A DNA stretch of 64,000 nt from CAVOOW01 sp963697675 (lineage in GTDB: Bacteria > Actinomycetota > Actinomycetes > JACCUZ01), in assembly GCA_963697675.1 (NCBI GenBank), contig CAVOOW010000008.1:186001-250000 (forward strand), in the 5' to 3' direction. The number at the start of each line of letters is the position of its first letter. Positions within the stretch are counted from its first letter, which is position 1. A model generated the notes under the pieces. It did no database searches and had not been told where the DNA came from. It saw only the letters and a program-made list of their open reading frames with translations. Of this stretch, positions 1 to 8,691 are shown piece by piece. The translations under genes and the position numbers were made by a program.

Positions 1-50
1 CCGAGGTCGCCCGCCGGCAAAGGGCGGCCACGGCCGGGACGGGCGACTAG
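1..50 (+). CDS. Possible C-terminal end of a gene entering from the left
   Basis: A reading frame open from the window edge encodes about 15 Ala/Arg-rich residues and stops at TAG 48-50. The composition fits the tail of an actinobacterial protein, but the piece is too short to identify. Between it and position 280 I see no gene. Confidence 0.2.
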   Translation, partial: EVARRQRAATAGTGD

Positions 51-280
51 CCGAACTGCACAGTCGCGGGCACGGTTGCTCTGACTAGGCCGAACGAGGG
101 TCGGCCGAACGGTCGGACAAATCTCGCTTTCCCGACGCCGACCTACAAATCGACGCGCCAACGGGGACGATCCCCGCGGCAACGCCGATCGGCGCCGATG
201 GTCATGAGATGGTCACGTCATGCACTACGAATGGTAATCATTCGCTGACTGCGAGTGAGTTCACGCGGTAGGGAGAGTTC

Positions 281-406
281 ATGATTCGCACGACAGTTCT
301 TCGCTCGGCAGTTGCGGTCTTCAGCTTCGGCGCACTCGCCGCAGTTGTCGGCGCGGGCACGAAATGGTCATTGTCCTTTGTGTTGCCAGACCTGTGGCCG
401 TGGTAG
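281..406 (+). CDS. Small putative secreted or membrane peptide (41 aa)
   Basis: ATG at 281 follows a GGGAG ribosome binding site (271-275) and opens a 41-codon frame ending at TAG 404-406. The N-terminus has two Arg (MIRTTVLRS) and then a hydrophobic stretch rich in Ala, Val and Phe, like a signal peptide or one transmembrane helix. The mature part would be about 15 residues ending in DLWPW. It lies tail-to-tail with the sugar operon. No family is recognised. The signal-like N-terminus and good start site are the only support, so it may be a chance frame. Confidence 0.35.
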   Translation: MIRTTVLRSAVAVFSFGALAAVVGAGTKWSLSFVLPDLWPW

Positions 407-460
407 CCAGCGCGTCGGCCGAACCTGGTCGCAAGTGGGGTTCCTGACCGACCCATGCCG

Positions 461-489
461 GAGCCCGTGGTCCTCGCGACCGCGGGCTC
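461..489. terminator. GC hairpin between convergent genes
   Basis: GAGCCCGTGGTC (461-472) and GACCGCGGGCTC (478-489) form a 12-bp stem with one mismatch and a 5-nt loop. It lies just past the end of the minus-strand sugar operon (stop near 527) and of the small plus-strand frame (406), so it could end transcription from either side. There is no clear T tract, which is common in high-GC actinobacteria. Confidence 0.55.
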
Positions 490-526
490 TCGGCGTTCGC
501 GCCGTCACCACGACAGCGACGTCAAC

Positions 527-1727
527 TCACGTCGGCAGCGGGTGCACCGTGACGCCACGGACGACACGGTTGACCTCGCCATCGGGGAATGGGTTGTCCG
601 GGGTGAGCCCGCGGTCGAGCGAGAACCGCAGGGCGAGCAGCTGCGCCACCACGACGTAGGGCAGCGCCAGGAGAGCGTCGCCGGCGTCGTCGAGCCCGGT
701 GATCCGGAGGCCGACCGGCACGGAGTCGGAGTCCTGCGCCGCGACCACCAGGACGTGCTGCTGGCCCAGCGCCAGGCCCAGTTCGGTGACGATGTCCTCG
801 TCGTAGCGCCGGGTGTAAGCGTCGTTGGACAGGAAGACGACGGCCAGCGTCCGGTCGTCCAGTACCGCCTTCGGACCGTGCCGGAACCCGAGGGACGTGT
901 CGAAATAGCTGACGACCCGGCCGGCCGTGAGTTCGAGCATCTTGAGCGCGGACTCGCGTGCGAGGCCGCCGAGTGGCCCGCTGCCGAGGTAGACGATCCG
1001 TTCGTAGCCGCGCCCGGCGAGCTCCGCGAGCTGCCGTGATTCGCCGAGCACCTGCTCGGCCGCTGTGGCGAGCCGCTCGGCGAGCTGCTCCGAACCCTGT
1101 GCGTCCTTGGGTGCGAGCACGAGCCAGGTGGCGAGCAGCATGGCGGTGAAGCTGGACGTCATCGCGAACCCGCGGTCGTTGGCCGCTGCCGGCATGAGGA
1201 GCACGAGCGATGTCGCCGACGACTCGTGGTCACGAGCGAGCAGCCCGTCTGCGTTGCACGTCACGACGAGGTGATGCACGCCGGCCCACGCACATGTCGG
1301 CGAGCTGCGTGGCGGCCACGCTCTCCGGGCTGTTCCCGGACCGGGAGAAGGACACCAGCAGTGTCGGCACGTCCTGCGCGAACACCTCGCGCGGGTTCGA
1401 GACGATGTCGGTGGTGGCCACGGCGTCGACCCGGCGACCCAGCGCTCGCGTCAGTGCCGGAGCGAGCACCTCGCCGGCGAACGCCGACGTGCCCGCGCCG
1501 GAGAGCAGGATGCGCAGATCGGTCAGCGCGAGCAGCGGCTCGATGAAGTCGCCGACCGCCTGCGCGCGCTCGGTGACGATCGCAGACACCTCCCGCCACA
1601 CGGCGGGCTGCTGGGCGATCTCGGTCGAGGTGGCCTGCGCCCCACGCGCAGCGAACTGCTCCTCTTCACCCTCCGGAAAGCGGGCTCCCGCGGTCGAGTC
1701 TGCGGAGAGGGGGCTGCTCGTCGTCAC
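527..1727 (-). CDS. agaS: AgaS-like SIS-domain sugar isomerase/deaminase (one frameshift)
   Basis: Two-SIS-domain enzyme of the AgaS/GlmS C-terminal type. Family members isomerise and deaminate amino-sugar phosphates (galactosamine-6-phosphate to tagatose-6-phosphate plus ammonia). The first SIS domain shows LLSGAGTSAFAGE and LVSFSRSGNSPES. The second shows YLGSGPLGGLARESALKMLE and DTSLGFRHGPKAVLDD. The GTG start (1727) overlaps the upstream gene's TGA by 4 bp (GTGA), so it is last in the operon. The frame breaks near 1280. Removing one G from the run there restores ADMCVAGVHHLVVTCN and a protein of about 399 aa, so I treat it as one gene with a consensus error. A true pseudogene is possible but less likely. 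Confidence 0.85.
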
Positions 1728-3076
1728 GTGGTGCTCCTGGCGGGCTCGTTCGTGCAGGCTGCGGCGTAGCCACGCAGCACGTCGCGGACCCGGTCGACGG
1801 CGATCGCGGCGGGCTCGGCGACCAGGTCGCCGGCGCGGATGCGAGCGTACTGCTCGGGCAGGTGGGCGCTGAGCATCGGCAGCGAGATCCCTACCCTGCG
1901 CAGGTTCGCCAGCAACCGCTCGTGCGCGGCGACGATGGCCGGATCCGGCCAGTAGTAGCGAAGCCGGTCGGAGTAGCTGTACCTCCGCGCGAGGGCCTTC
2001 TCGCGGTCGTCGCCCTCGTAGTAGCCCTCCCACCATTGCGGCCGGGCCAGCATCACCTGGTCGACGACGTCGACCAGGTTCGAGCGCTCGCCCGTCGGGA
2101 CCAGCTCGTTTTCCATGGTGGCCAACGCGAACAGCGCCTCGCGCAGCGCGAAGGTGAGACCGGGGCCGACCTTCAGCACCGCCCAGTGGTCTTCCACGAG
2201 CTGGGTGAGCCTGGCGACAGTCTGGTAGTCGGTGGAGTGGGCCTCGAGCACCATCATCGGGGGCGCATCAGGGTCGTCGACCACCTGTCGCAGCCGGGCG
2301 GTCCGCTCGCGGTCGTAGTCGACGACGTGCTGCGCATCGAACTCGACGCCCGGCTGCACGACGAGCGCAACGACCCGGTCGAACGCCTCACCGACCCCCG
2401 CCGAGCTGAACGCCTCCCGGTGGGCGGCCAGCGTCGCCCGGGCAGCCTCGGCCGACGTCGGGGTCAGGTCGTGGATGGCCTCGTGGGCTCCGCCGGGCAC
2501 GGGGACCTCGGTGCCGACGACGTAGACCAGGTCGCTGTGCCCGAACGTCGCGACCGCCGCTTCCTCGGCGACCCGCGCCAGTCGGGCGGCTCGCTGCGCG
2601 ACCACGGCGTCGGTGAGCGGCGAGTCCTCCCCCGCGCAGGCCATCGAGCAGTCCAGGTGGATCTTCGCGTAGCCCGCTTCCACATAGGCGCGGACGAGGT
2701 CGTCGGCTTTGGCCATCGCCGGTCCGGACTCGTGGTCCCGCCAGGTGTTCGGTCCGAGGTGGTCACCTCCGAGGACGATGCGCTCGGGGAGGAGTCCGCC
2801 CCGCTCGGCGCTGCGCAGCACGAGGTCGCGGAAGTCCGCCGGCCGCATCCCGGTATAGCCCCCGTACTGATCGACCTGGTTGCTGGTGGCCTCGACGAGC
2901 AGCACGGTCCGGTCCTCGACGGCCTGAGCCACGGCGGCCTCGAGCACGAGCGGGTGCGCCGAGCAGACGGACGTCATGCCGACGGCTTCGCCGCTGCGGT
3001 GTCGGCGGAGGACGTCGAGCAGCGGTGCCGCACCGGCCAGCTCGGCGGACGATCTCACCGCAGCAGCCTCGCTCAC
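1724..3076 (-). CDS. gatZ: GatZ/KbaZ-like class II tagatose-bisphosphate aldolase accessory protein or tagatose-6-phosphate 4-epimerase
   Basis: 450 aa, full length for the GatZ/KbaZ family. Recognisable blocks are VCSAHPLVLEAA, the ATSNQVDQYGGYTGM block near residue 85, GGDHLGPNTW, and KIHLDCSMACAGE. In enterobacteria GatZ is the non-catalytic partner of the aldolase GatY. Some thermophile homologues act alone as tagatose-6-phosphate (fructose-6-phosphate) 4-epimerases. No GatY/KbaY gene and no 6-phosphofructokinase-type kinase is present in this operon, which favours the epimerase role by inference. The GTG start at 3076 overlaps the GH4 stop (GTGA), and its own stop overlaps the agaS start. 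Confidence 0.87.
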   Translation of the reverse strand: MSEAAAVRSSAELAGAAPLLDVLRRHRSGEAVGMTSVCSAHPLVLEAAVAQAVEDRTVLLVEATSNQVDQYGGYTGMRPADFRDLVLRSAERGGLLPERIVLGGDHLGPNTWRDHESGPAMAKADDLVRAYVEAGYAKIHLDCSMACAGEDSPLTDAVVAQRAARLARVAEEAAVATFGHSDLVYVVGTEVPVPGGAHEAIHDLTPTSAEAARATLAAHREAFSSAGVGEAFDRVVALVVQPGVEFDAQHVVDYDRERTARLRQVVDDPDAPPMMVLEAHSTDYQTVARLTQLVEDHWAVLKVGPGLTFALREALFALATMENELVPTGERSNLVDVVDQVMLARPQWWEGYYEGDDREKALARRYSYSDRLRYYWPDPAIVAAHERLLANLRRVGISLPMLSAHLPEQYARIRAGDLVAEPAAIAVDRVRDVLRGYAAACTNEPARSTT

Positions 3077-4434
3077 GACGTGACCCTTGGCGCGGCGAAC
3101 CGGTCCAGCACGGCTCCGTGTGCCTTGACGGCGTCGTCCAGGATCGCCTCGGCCACGGTGGGTCCCGGCACCAACGGATCGAGCGCCAGCGCCTGGATCG
3201 CGAGCTCGCGGTCGCCGTCCAGGGCCGCGCGCACCGTGATCTCCTGCTGCAGCGCCCGGGCGGTGAGGATCGCGGCGATCCCGTCGGGCAGCGGTCCGAC
3301 GCCGAGCCCGGTGATGCCGGCGGCACCGACCACGGCGGGGACCTCGACGACGGCTGTGGGCGGCAGGTTCGGGATCTTGCCGTGGTTCGGAACGTTCACC
3401 GCGAGCTCGAGATGGTCCTCACCCGTGATGACGGCCGACGCGATGGCCACGAGCCGTTCAGCCTCCTGGTTGTCACTGTGCGGCAGCGGAGCAGTCCCGT
3501 CCGCCTGCGCGTGGAGCTGCTCCCAGAGATCGCCCTTCTGCCCGATGTACTCCATGGTGGCGTCCCGGCCGCCTTGCAGCCCCCAGGGCAGGTCACCGAC
3601 GGAGGGCTCGCGGGCCTCGCCGCCGAGGTACCAGCCGAAGAACTCTGCGACGTGGCGGTCTCCGGGTGCCGGATAGCGTCCGAACGTACGGAGCAGGTCC
3701 GCAGAGACGGCGAGGTGGACACCCTCCTCCCTCGTCGAGGGCGCGTCCTTCCCGGCGGCTCGCGCGGACACCAGCTGCCGCAGGCGCGGATAGAGGTCCT
3801 CTGCCCCTCGTTTGAAGTCGAGCAGCCAGCACAGGTGGTTCAGCCCGGCGAACACCGCGTGCACCTCGTCGCGCGGCAGCCCCATGTCGGAGGCGAGCTT
3901 CGACAACGTGTGCATCGTTCCGTGACACAGACCGACTGCGCTCACGGGTGTGTGTGTCGTGATGCCCAGGACGTTGGCGGTGAGCGGGTTCGAGTAGTTC
4001 ACCATCAGGGCCTCGGGCGCGAGGTCTGCGACGTCTGTCGCGATGGCCACGAGCTCCGGCACGTGGCGCAGCGCGCGAAGCACCCCGCCGGGGCCGACGC
4101 TGTCACCGACTGTCTGCGCGATGCCGTGCCGGGCTGGGACCTCGATGTCGTGCCGCCACCCCGCCGCGGCTCCGACCGCGATGGTCGTCGTGACGAACCG
4201 GGCGCCGGGCAGCGCCTCTCGTCGCGACGTGTGAGGCACGAACGTGAGATCGGCTCCGCGCTCGGTCGCGATCCGTCGGCCGAGCCGGGCCATCGTGTCC
4301 GCGGCATCTGCGTCGAGGTCGACGAGATGTACGGTCCAGCCGCCGAAAGTCGGAGAGGACGCCAGGTCGGTCATCAGGCCTGGCGTGAACACGGTGCTGC
4401 CGGCACCGATCAGGACCACGGACTTCTCACTCAC
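3073..4434 (-). CDS. Glycoside hydrolase family 4 (NAD+/Mn2+-dependent alpha-glycosidase)
   Basis: 453 aa with a dinucleotide-binding start (VVLIGAGSTVFTPGL), the family block GDSVGPGGVLRALRHVPEL near residue 110, NYSNPLTANVLGI, the metal-site Cys in GLCHGTMH and the metal-site His in GLNHLCWL. GH4 enzymes cleave glycosides by transient oxidation at C3 using NAD+ and a divalent metal. A CH-type metal motif is typical of the alpha-galactosidase/alpha-glucosidase/glucuronidase branches rather than the phospho-beta-glucosidases. The partner transporter is ABC, not PTS, so an unphosphorylated substrate is expected. It starts at GTG 4434, 42 bp after the permease stop, and is cytoplasmic (no signal peptide). 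The exact sugar is unknown. Confidence 0.88.
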   Translation of the reverse strand: MSEKSVVLIGAGSTVFTPGLMTDLASSPTFGGWTVHLVDLDADAADTMARLGRRIATERGADLTFVPHTSRREALPGARFVTTTIAVGAAAGWRHDIEVPARHGIAQTVGDSVGPGGVLRALRHVPELVAIATDVADLAPEALMVNYSNPLTANVLGITTHTPVSAVGLCHGTMHTLSKLASDMGLPRDEVHAVFAGLNHLCWLLDFKRGAEDLYPRLRQLVSARAAGKDAPSTREEGVHLAVSADLLRTFGRYPAPGDRHVAEFFGWYLGGEAREPSVGDLPWGLQGGRDATMEYIGQKGDLWEQLHAQADGTAPLPHSDNQEAERLVAIASAVITGEDHLELAVNVPNHGKIPNLPPTAVVEVPAVVGAAGITGLGVGPLPDGIAAILTARALQQEITVRAALDGDRELAIQALALDPLVPGPTVAEAILDDAVKAHGAVLDRFAAPRVTS

Positions 4435-4476
4435 GGGCTGCGCCTCTCACTGTTTCGTTCCGCTGGCACGGGTGTC

Positions 4477-5313
4477 TCACTTCGTGCTGCCGGCCAGCAG
4501 GCCATTGACGATGTAGCGGTTGAAGGACAGCGCGAGGATCGCGGGAACCGCGATGGTGAGGATGCCGGCGGCGTTCAGCAGGGTGGACGGAACGACGTGC
4601 CTGCCCTGCAGAGAGGCGATCACGACGGTGAGCGGCTGGGTGGACAGGTCGCTGGACAGCACGAGCGGGAAGAGGAACTGCGCCCACGCGAACAGGAACG
4701 TGATGAGTGCCGTGGAGATGATGCCCGGCAGGGCCAGCGGCAGCAAGAGATGCCAGAGCACCTGCATCCGGTTGGCGCCGTCGACCAGACCCGCCTCCTC
4801 GATGCTGGTCGGCAGGCTCGCGAAGTAGTTGTGCAGGACCCACGTCGCCAGCGGCAGGAATCCCGAGACGTAGACCAGCACGATGCCCGTGTAGGTGTTC
4901 ACGAGCCCGAAGGTGCTCATGATGCGATAGAGCGGGATGAGCGTCGTGTAGGCCGGGAAGGCCATCGTCGCGAGCACGGAGTAGAACAAGATCTTGCGCC
5001 CCTTGAACTGCATCCGCGCGAACGCATAAGCCGCCAGAGTGGCCAACACCACGGTGACCACGGTCGCCAGCCCGCACTCGACCACGATGTTGACCGCCGA
5101 GCGACGGATCTGGTCGGCGACGTCGCTGCTCCCGGAGAGCAGCGTCCGGTAGTTCTGCAGCGTGGGACTCGTCGGGAAGTACTGCACCGGTGTCGCTCGG
5201 GCGTCTGCCTCGGTCTGCACGCTGGTCTTCAGCGCCCAGTAGATGGGGATCAGCGACCACAGCAGGATGACAGGGACACCGATCCACCGCAGCGCACCGG
5301 ATCGGTTCCTCAC
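4477..5313 (-). CDS. Carbohydrate ABC transporter permease (MalG type, CUT1)
   Basis: About 278 aa with six predicted membrane segments. The cytoplasmic EAA loop reads EEAGLVDGANRMQVLWHLLL followed by PLALPGI, the site that docks the ATPase. I chose GTG 5313 because it overlaps the upstream permease stop by 4 bp (GTGA). The frame stays open further upstream, but that part overlaps the neighbouring permease gene and has no homology. It pairs with the MalF-type permease and the lipoprotein to import an oligosaccharide or glycoside. No ATPase gene is in the operon, so a shared MsiK-type ATPase encoded elsewhere is likely, as in other actinobacterial CUT1 systems. Confidence 0.9.
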   Translation of the reverse strand: MRNRSGALRWIGVPVILLWSLIPIYWALKTSVQTEADARATPVQYFPTSPTLQNYRTLLSGSSDVADQIRRSAVNIVVECGLATVVTVVLATLAAYAFARMQFKGRKILFYSVLATMAFPAYTTLIPLYRIMSTFGLVNTYTGIVLVYVSGFLPLATWVLHNYFASLPTSIEEAGLVDGANRMQVLWHLLLPLALPGIISTALITFLFAWAQFLFPLVLSSDLSTQPLTVVIASLQGRHVVPSTLLNAAGILTIAVPAILALSFNRYIVNGLLAGSTK

Positions 5314-6278
5314 AGGTCGACCCTCCGGTAGATGCCCCCGACGACCGCCAGCGAGATGAGCAACGTGGTGATCGTGATGAGCAGCGAGAGCGCATAGCCC
5401 TCGCCGAAGTCGAGGTCCTGGAAGCTGATGAAGTAGGTCTGCATCGTCACCGACGCGGCAGTGTTCGCGGCTCCGTTGAGCACGTACGGCTGGTCGAACA
5501 CGTTGAGCGTTGCGATCACGGCTTGGACCATGGCCACGGCGATCCCTGGCCGCGCCAACGGCAGGGTGATGCGCAGGAAGGCCGACCAGGCGCTGCACCC
5601 GTCGATCTCAGCAGCCTCGTACAGCTCCCCGGGGATGAGCTGCAGTGCCGCAAGGATCAGCAACGCGGACAACGGCGCGATCTGCCAGACCTGCACGAGC
5701 TCGATGAGGGTGATCGTGAGCAGTCGGTTCTCGCCGAGCAGGACGTGGGAGCCGCCGAGGTGGAAGCTCGAGAGGAGGCCGTTGATGAGGCCGGCGGTGG
5801 AGTCGAAGATCCCGGTCCAGAGGATGCCCTCGACCACACCTGGCAGGGCCCACGGCAGGATGAGCACGGCGATGACCAGGCTGCGACCGCGGAAGGGCTT
5901 CTGCAGAACGACCGCAGCCCCGATGCCCAGCACGGTCGAGAGCAGCGTGCCGACGACGACGTAGATGCCGGTGTTGCCGATGCTGCCGACGACGGCCTTG
6001 TCGTGTGCCAGCCGCACGAAGTTGTCGAAGCCGGTGAACCTGGTCGGCGGGTCCAGCGCGTCGACCCGGTAGAACGACTGGATCACCGTGAAGACGGCCG
6101 GCACCAGGGCGAGCCCGATGATGAAGACCGCGACCGGCGCAACAAGCAGGTACGGAAGCAACCCGGACCCGACGCCGCGGGTCCGGCGGACGTCGGACGA
6201 CGGACCGGAGCCGGCGGCGACAGACCCGGGGGTCCCTGTCGCCGCCGACCCCGCAGCGGAGTGGCTGGGGGTGGTCAC
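5310..6278 (-). CDS. Carbohydrate ABC transporter permease (MalF type, CUT1)
   Basis: 322 aa. A Ser/Gly/Ala-rich cytoplasmic N-terminus (about 35 residues) is followed by six predicted membrane helices. The EAA loop is ELYEAAEIDGCSAWSAFLRI followed by TLPLARPGI, and the LPWALPGVVEGILW block is typical of MalF-like permeases. The start at 6278 overlaps the binding-protein stop by 4 bp and the stop overlaps the MalG-type start, so the three transport genes are translationally coupled. Solute specificity cannot be read from the permease. The GH4 and AgaS neighbours suggest galactosides or amino-sugar glycosides. Confidence 0.9.
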   Translation of the reverse strand: MTTPSHSAAGSAATGTPGSVAAGSGPSSDVRRTRGVGSGLLPYLLVAPVAVFIIGLALVPAVFTVIQSFYRVDALDPPTRFTGFDNFVRLAHDKAVVGSIGNTGIYVVVGTLLSTVLGIGAAVVLQKPFRGRSLVIAVLILPWALPGVVEGILWTGIFDSTAGLINGLLSSFHLGGSHVLLGENRLLTITLIELVQVWQIAPLSALLILAALQLIPGELYEAAEIDGCSAWSAFLRITLPLARPGIAVAMVQAVIATLNVFDQPYVLNGAANTAASVTMQTYFISFQDLDFGEGYALSLLITITTLLISLAVVGGIYRRVDL

Positions 6279-7618
6279 GACCCGCCTGCGAGCCCGTCCG
6301 CCGTGTCCGCGATGTTCTTGATGGCTGCGTCGATGCTCGTCGAGCCGGTGGCCGCGGCGTGCAGGTTGGTGTAGACGGCGTTGGAGAACTTCGGGTACCA
6401 GGGCGGCGCGCCGCCTTCGAATACCGGCTTGGAGCCCTTCAGCATCGGCCCGAGCACGTCACCGCCGATCAGCTTGCCCTTTTCGGTCAGCACCTGGACA
6501 GCCGACAGGTGTGACGGGATCGGATAGCTGGGGAACGCCTTCTCCGGCCCGTTCACTCCGGAGAAGTCGATCTGCTGCTTCGGGTCGGTGAACCACTTGA
6601 TGAACTTGGCGGCGGCCTCGGGGTACTTCGCCTGCTTCGGGATGCCGATCCCGTCCGGGTTGGACAGGTTCGCCGCAGGCCCCGTGGCGCCGGGTGTGGA
6701 GATGTACGCGACCTTCCCCACGACCGACGAGGAGTCCGGCACGTTGTACAGCGTGCCGACGGTGCCGGAGTAGTCGGAGAACGTGCTCGCGACCTGACCC
6801 TTGGCCATCAGGGTCTGCTGACCCTGCGAGTCGGAGACGTTGATGTTGCCCGGTGGCACGAGTCCGTTCTTGATCGCGTCGACCATCCACTTCGCCGCCT
6901 GGTAACCCGCCGAGCTCGGCTCACTGAACTGCGGCTTGCCGGCCTTGTCGAGCACGGTCCCACCGAAGGCGCCGGTCGCTTCGTACCAGTAGGTGGAAAG
7001 CCCCTCCGCGGCCGCGAACGGGATGTTCAGCGGGTACTTGACGACGCCTTTGTCCTTGATCTTTTGCAGCGCTGCCGTGTAGTCGTCCATCGTCTGCGGG
7101 GCAGCGTTCACGCCCGCCTTCGTGAACATCTCCGTGTTGACGGTGGTGACCATGAATGACGCGTCGTAAGGGATGCCCACGACGTGGCCGTCGCTGGTGA
7201 ACGAGGCCAGCTGTGGCACGTCGGCAGCCATGGCCTTCGTGTCGAGGTAGGAGTCCATCGGGAAGAACCAGCCCAGCTTGCCCAGCTGGCCGACGCGGGA
7301 CCAGTCGACATCGGTGGCGTCGGCGAAGTAGGTCTTCGCTGTCGCCGCGGCCGAGATCTTCGTCTGCAGGCTGTCCCAGTCGATGTTCACCCACTTGACC
7401 TTGATGCCGGTCTGCTTGGTGAACTCGCCGAGCACCGCCTTGGGCGGGGCGTCTGAGGCCAGCGCCACGGTGATGGTGACGCCACGCGTCTTCGACGAGC
7501 CTCCGCTTGACCCGCTGCCACCCCCGCAGCCGGCGGCGACCAGCGCGAGAGCGGCGAGCGCTGCCACCAGGGTCCCGCCCCGCGCAAGGGTGCGCGAGCG
7601 ACTACTCGTCCTCGACAT
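6275..7618 (-). CDS. Sugar ABC transporter substrate-binding lipoprotein
   Basis: 447 aa, first gene of the operon. ATG 7618 is preceded by an ideal GGAGG with 5-nt spacing. The N-terminus has Arg residues, a hydrophobic Ala/Leu core and a lipobox-like LVAAGC at about residues 30-35, followed by a Gly/Ser linker. The mature domain has the extracellular solute-binding protein family 1 pattern: an N-terminal lobe starting VTITVALASDAPPKAVLGEF, then GIPYDASFMVTTVNTEMF and KYPEAAAKFIKWFTDP near the C-terminus. It is anchored outside the membrane and delivers sugar to the two permeases. The frame runs open upstream into the divergent deoR gene, but the ribosome binding site and signal peptide fix the start. 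Confidence 0.92.
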   Translation of the reverse strand: MSRTSSRSRTLARGGTLVAALAALALVAAGCGGGSGSSGGSSKTRGVTITVALASDAPPKAVLGEFTKQTGIKVKWVNIDWDSLQTKISAAATAKTYFADATDVDWSRVGQLGKLGWFFPMDSYLDTKAMAADVPQLASFTSDGHVVGIPYDASFMVTTVNTEMFTKAGVNAAPQTMDDYTAALQKIKDKGVVKYPLNIPFAAAEGLSTYWYEATGAFGGTVLDKAGKPQFSEPSSAGYQAAKWMVDAIKNGLVPPGNINVSDSQGQQTLMAKGQVASTFSDYSGTVGTLYNVPDSSSVVGKVAYISTPGATGPAANLSNPDGIGIPKQAKYPEAAAKFIKWFTDPKQQIDFSGVNGPEKAFPSYPIPSHLSAVQVLTEKGKLIGGDVLGPMLKGSKPVFEGGAPPWYPKFSNAVYTNLHAAATGSTSIDAAIKNIADTADGLAGGS

Positions 7619-7834
7619 GACGCCTCCTCGGCTGTCCTTCCCGCGCCGCGGAGGCGAGACGGGTTTGATCACTATTTGCGCGAGTGATGCCCACACTTGC
7701 GCAGTCTGCAGGACTGACGCGCATCTCGCCAGTGCCGTGCGCAATATTCTCCACTTTCGTGCCCCATATCGGAACTCTGTCCCATATCCTCGCATTACAA
7801 CTGCGCAAATGCGCATCCTGCTAGGCTCGGCGGC
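7619..7834. promoter_or_regulatory. Divergent promoter/operator region with phased TTGCGC boxes
   Basis: The 216-bp gap between the sugar operon and deoR holds TTGCGC at 7676-7681 and 7697-7702 and its reverse GCGCAA at 7739-7744 and 7803-7808. The steps are 21, 42 and 64 bp, close to whole multiples of two helical turns. The last copy lies in TGCGCA-AA-TGCGCA (7802-7815). A -10-like TAGGCT (7822-7827) ends 7 nt before the GTG of deoR, suggesting a leaderless regulator transcript with an operator inside its own promoter. DeoR-family repressors often bind several phased repeats, so these are the likely operators. Confidence 0.6.
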
Positions 7835-8590
7835 GTGCGGAGGTCCGAGCGCAAGAGCGCGATCCTTGATCGCGTCGCCTCCACCGGCAGCGTGGACGTG
7901 ACCGACCTCGCCAAGGCTCTGGGCGTGTCCGGAGCCACCATCCGGCGGGACCTGCAGACCTTGAGCCGCGACCAGCTGCTCGTCCGCACCCACGGCGGCG
8001 CCGTCGCCCGCGAGGCGACCGACGAGCTGCCGGCGCAGGTGAAAGCCACCCGTCGGCACCCGGAGAAGTTGCGCATCGGCCGGGCGGCCGCCGAGCTCGT
8101 CGAGGACGGTGCCGTCATCGGGATGACCGGCGGGAGCACGGCCATGGAGCTCGCGCGCGCGCTCGCCGGGCGGCAGAACATCACGATCGTCACGAACGCC
8201 ATCGACATCGCCGCCGAGCTGGTGGGTCGGTCGGGCATCCACCTCATCGTGATCGGCGGGATCGTGCGGCAGTCCTCAGAGGCGGTCGGGCGGGCGGCCG
8301 AGGCAATGCTGGCGCAGTACCACTTGGACATCGCGTTCATCGGCGTCGACGGCCTCTCCTCGGAGGAGGGCTGCACGACCTACGACGAGATGGAGGCGCA
8401 GACGGACGTCGCGTTCCTGCGGCGAGCCCGCCGCACCGTCGTCATCGCCGACTCGTCGAAGCTGGGCAAGGTGACGTTCGCGCACATCAGTCCCATCTCG
8501 GAGGTCGATGATGTCGTGACCGATCGCGACGCCGACCCCGATCAGATCGCAGCTCTCGGTCACGCGGGGGTCAGGGTCGTCAGCGTCTGA
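7835..8590 (+). CDS. DeoR/GlpR-family transcriptional regulator
   Basis: 251 aa, normal length. The N-terminal winged helix shows ERKSAILDRVASTGSVDVTD, then LAKALGVSGATIRRDLQTL (recognition helix with the DeoR signature). A sensor domain with GMTGGSTAMELARAL and VIADSSKLGKVTFA follows, a fold that binds sugar phosphates in this family. The start is GTG 7835. It is divergent from the sugar operon and very probably represses it, relieved by a phosphorylated intermediate such as tagatose-6-phosphate or galactosamine-6-phosphate (inference). The phased TTGCGC boxes lie between the two starts. Confidence 0.9.
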   Translation: MRRSERKSAILDRVASTGSVDVTDLAKALGVSGATIRRDLQTLSRDQLLVRTHGGAVAREATDELPAQVKATRRHPEKLRIGRAAAELVEDGAVIGMTGGSTAMELARALAGRQNITIVTNAIDIAAELVGRSGIHLIVIGGIVRQSSEAVGRAAEAMLAQYHLDIAFIGVDGLSSEEGCTTYDEMEAQTDVAFLRRARRTVVIADSSKLGKVTFAHISPISEVDDVVTDRDADPDQIAALGHAGVRVVSV

Positions 8591-8691
8591 CGAACAAGCG
8601 CGCTGCTTGGCCCTCGTACTCCCCTCGAGGCATGAACCGGTACGCGACTCCTCGCGTAGTGACCAGCACCACACCTACTGAGGAGAAGCAC

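Noticed and set aside
1862..3676. 604-codon plus-strand open frame opposite gatZ
   Set aside because: Antisense shadow; the minus strand encodes an intact GatZ-family protein.
3025..5331. Long plus-strand open frame (768 codons) opposite the GH4 and permease genes
   Set aside because: It is the antisense shadow of GC-rich codons; it lacks motifs, while the opposite strand holds conserved proteins with proper starts.
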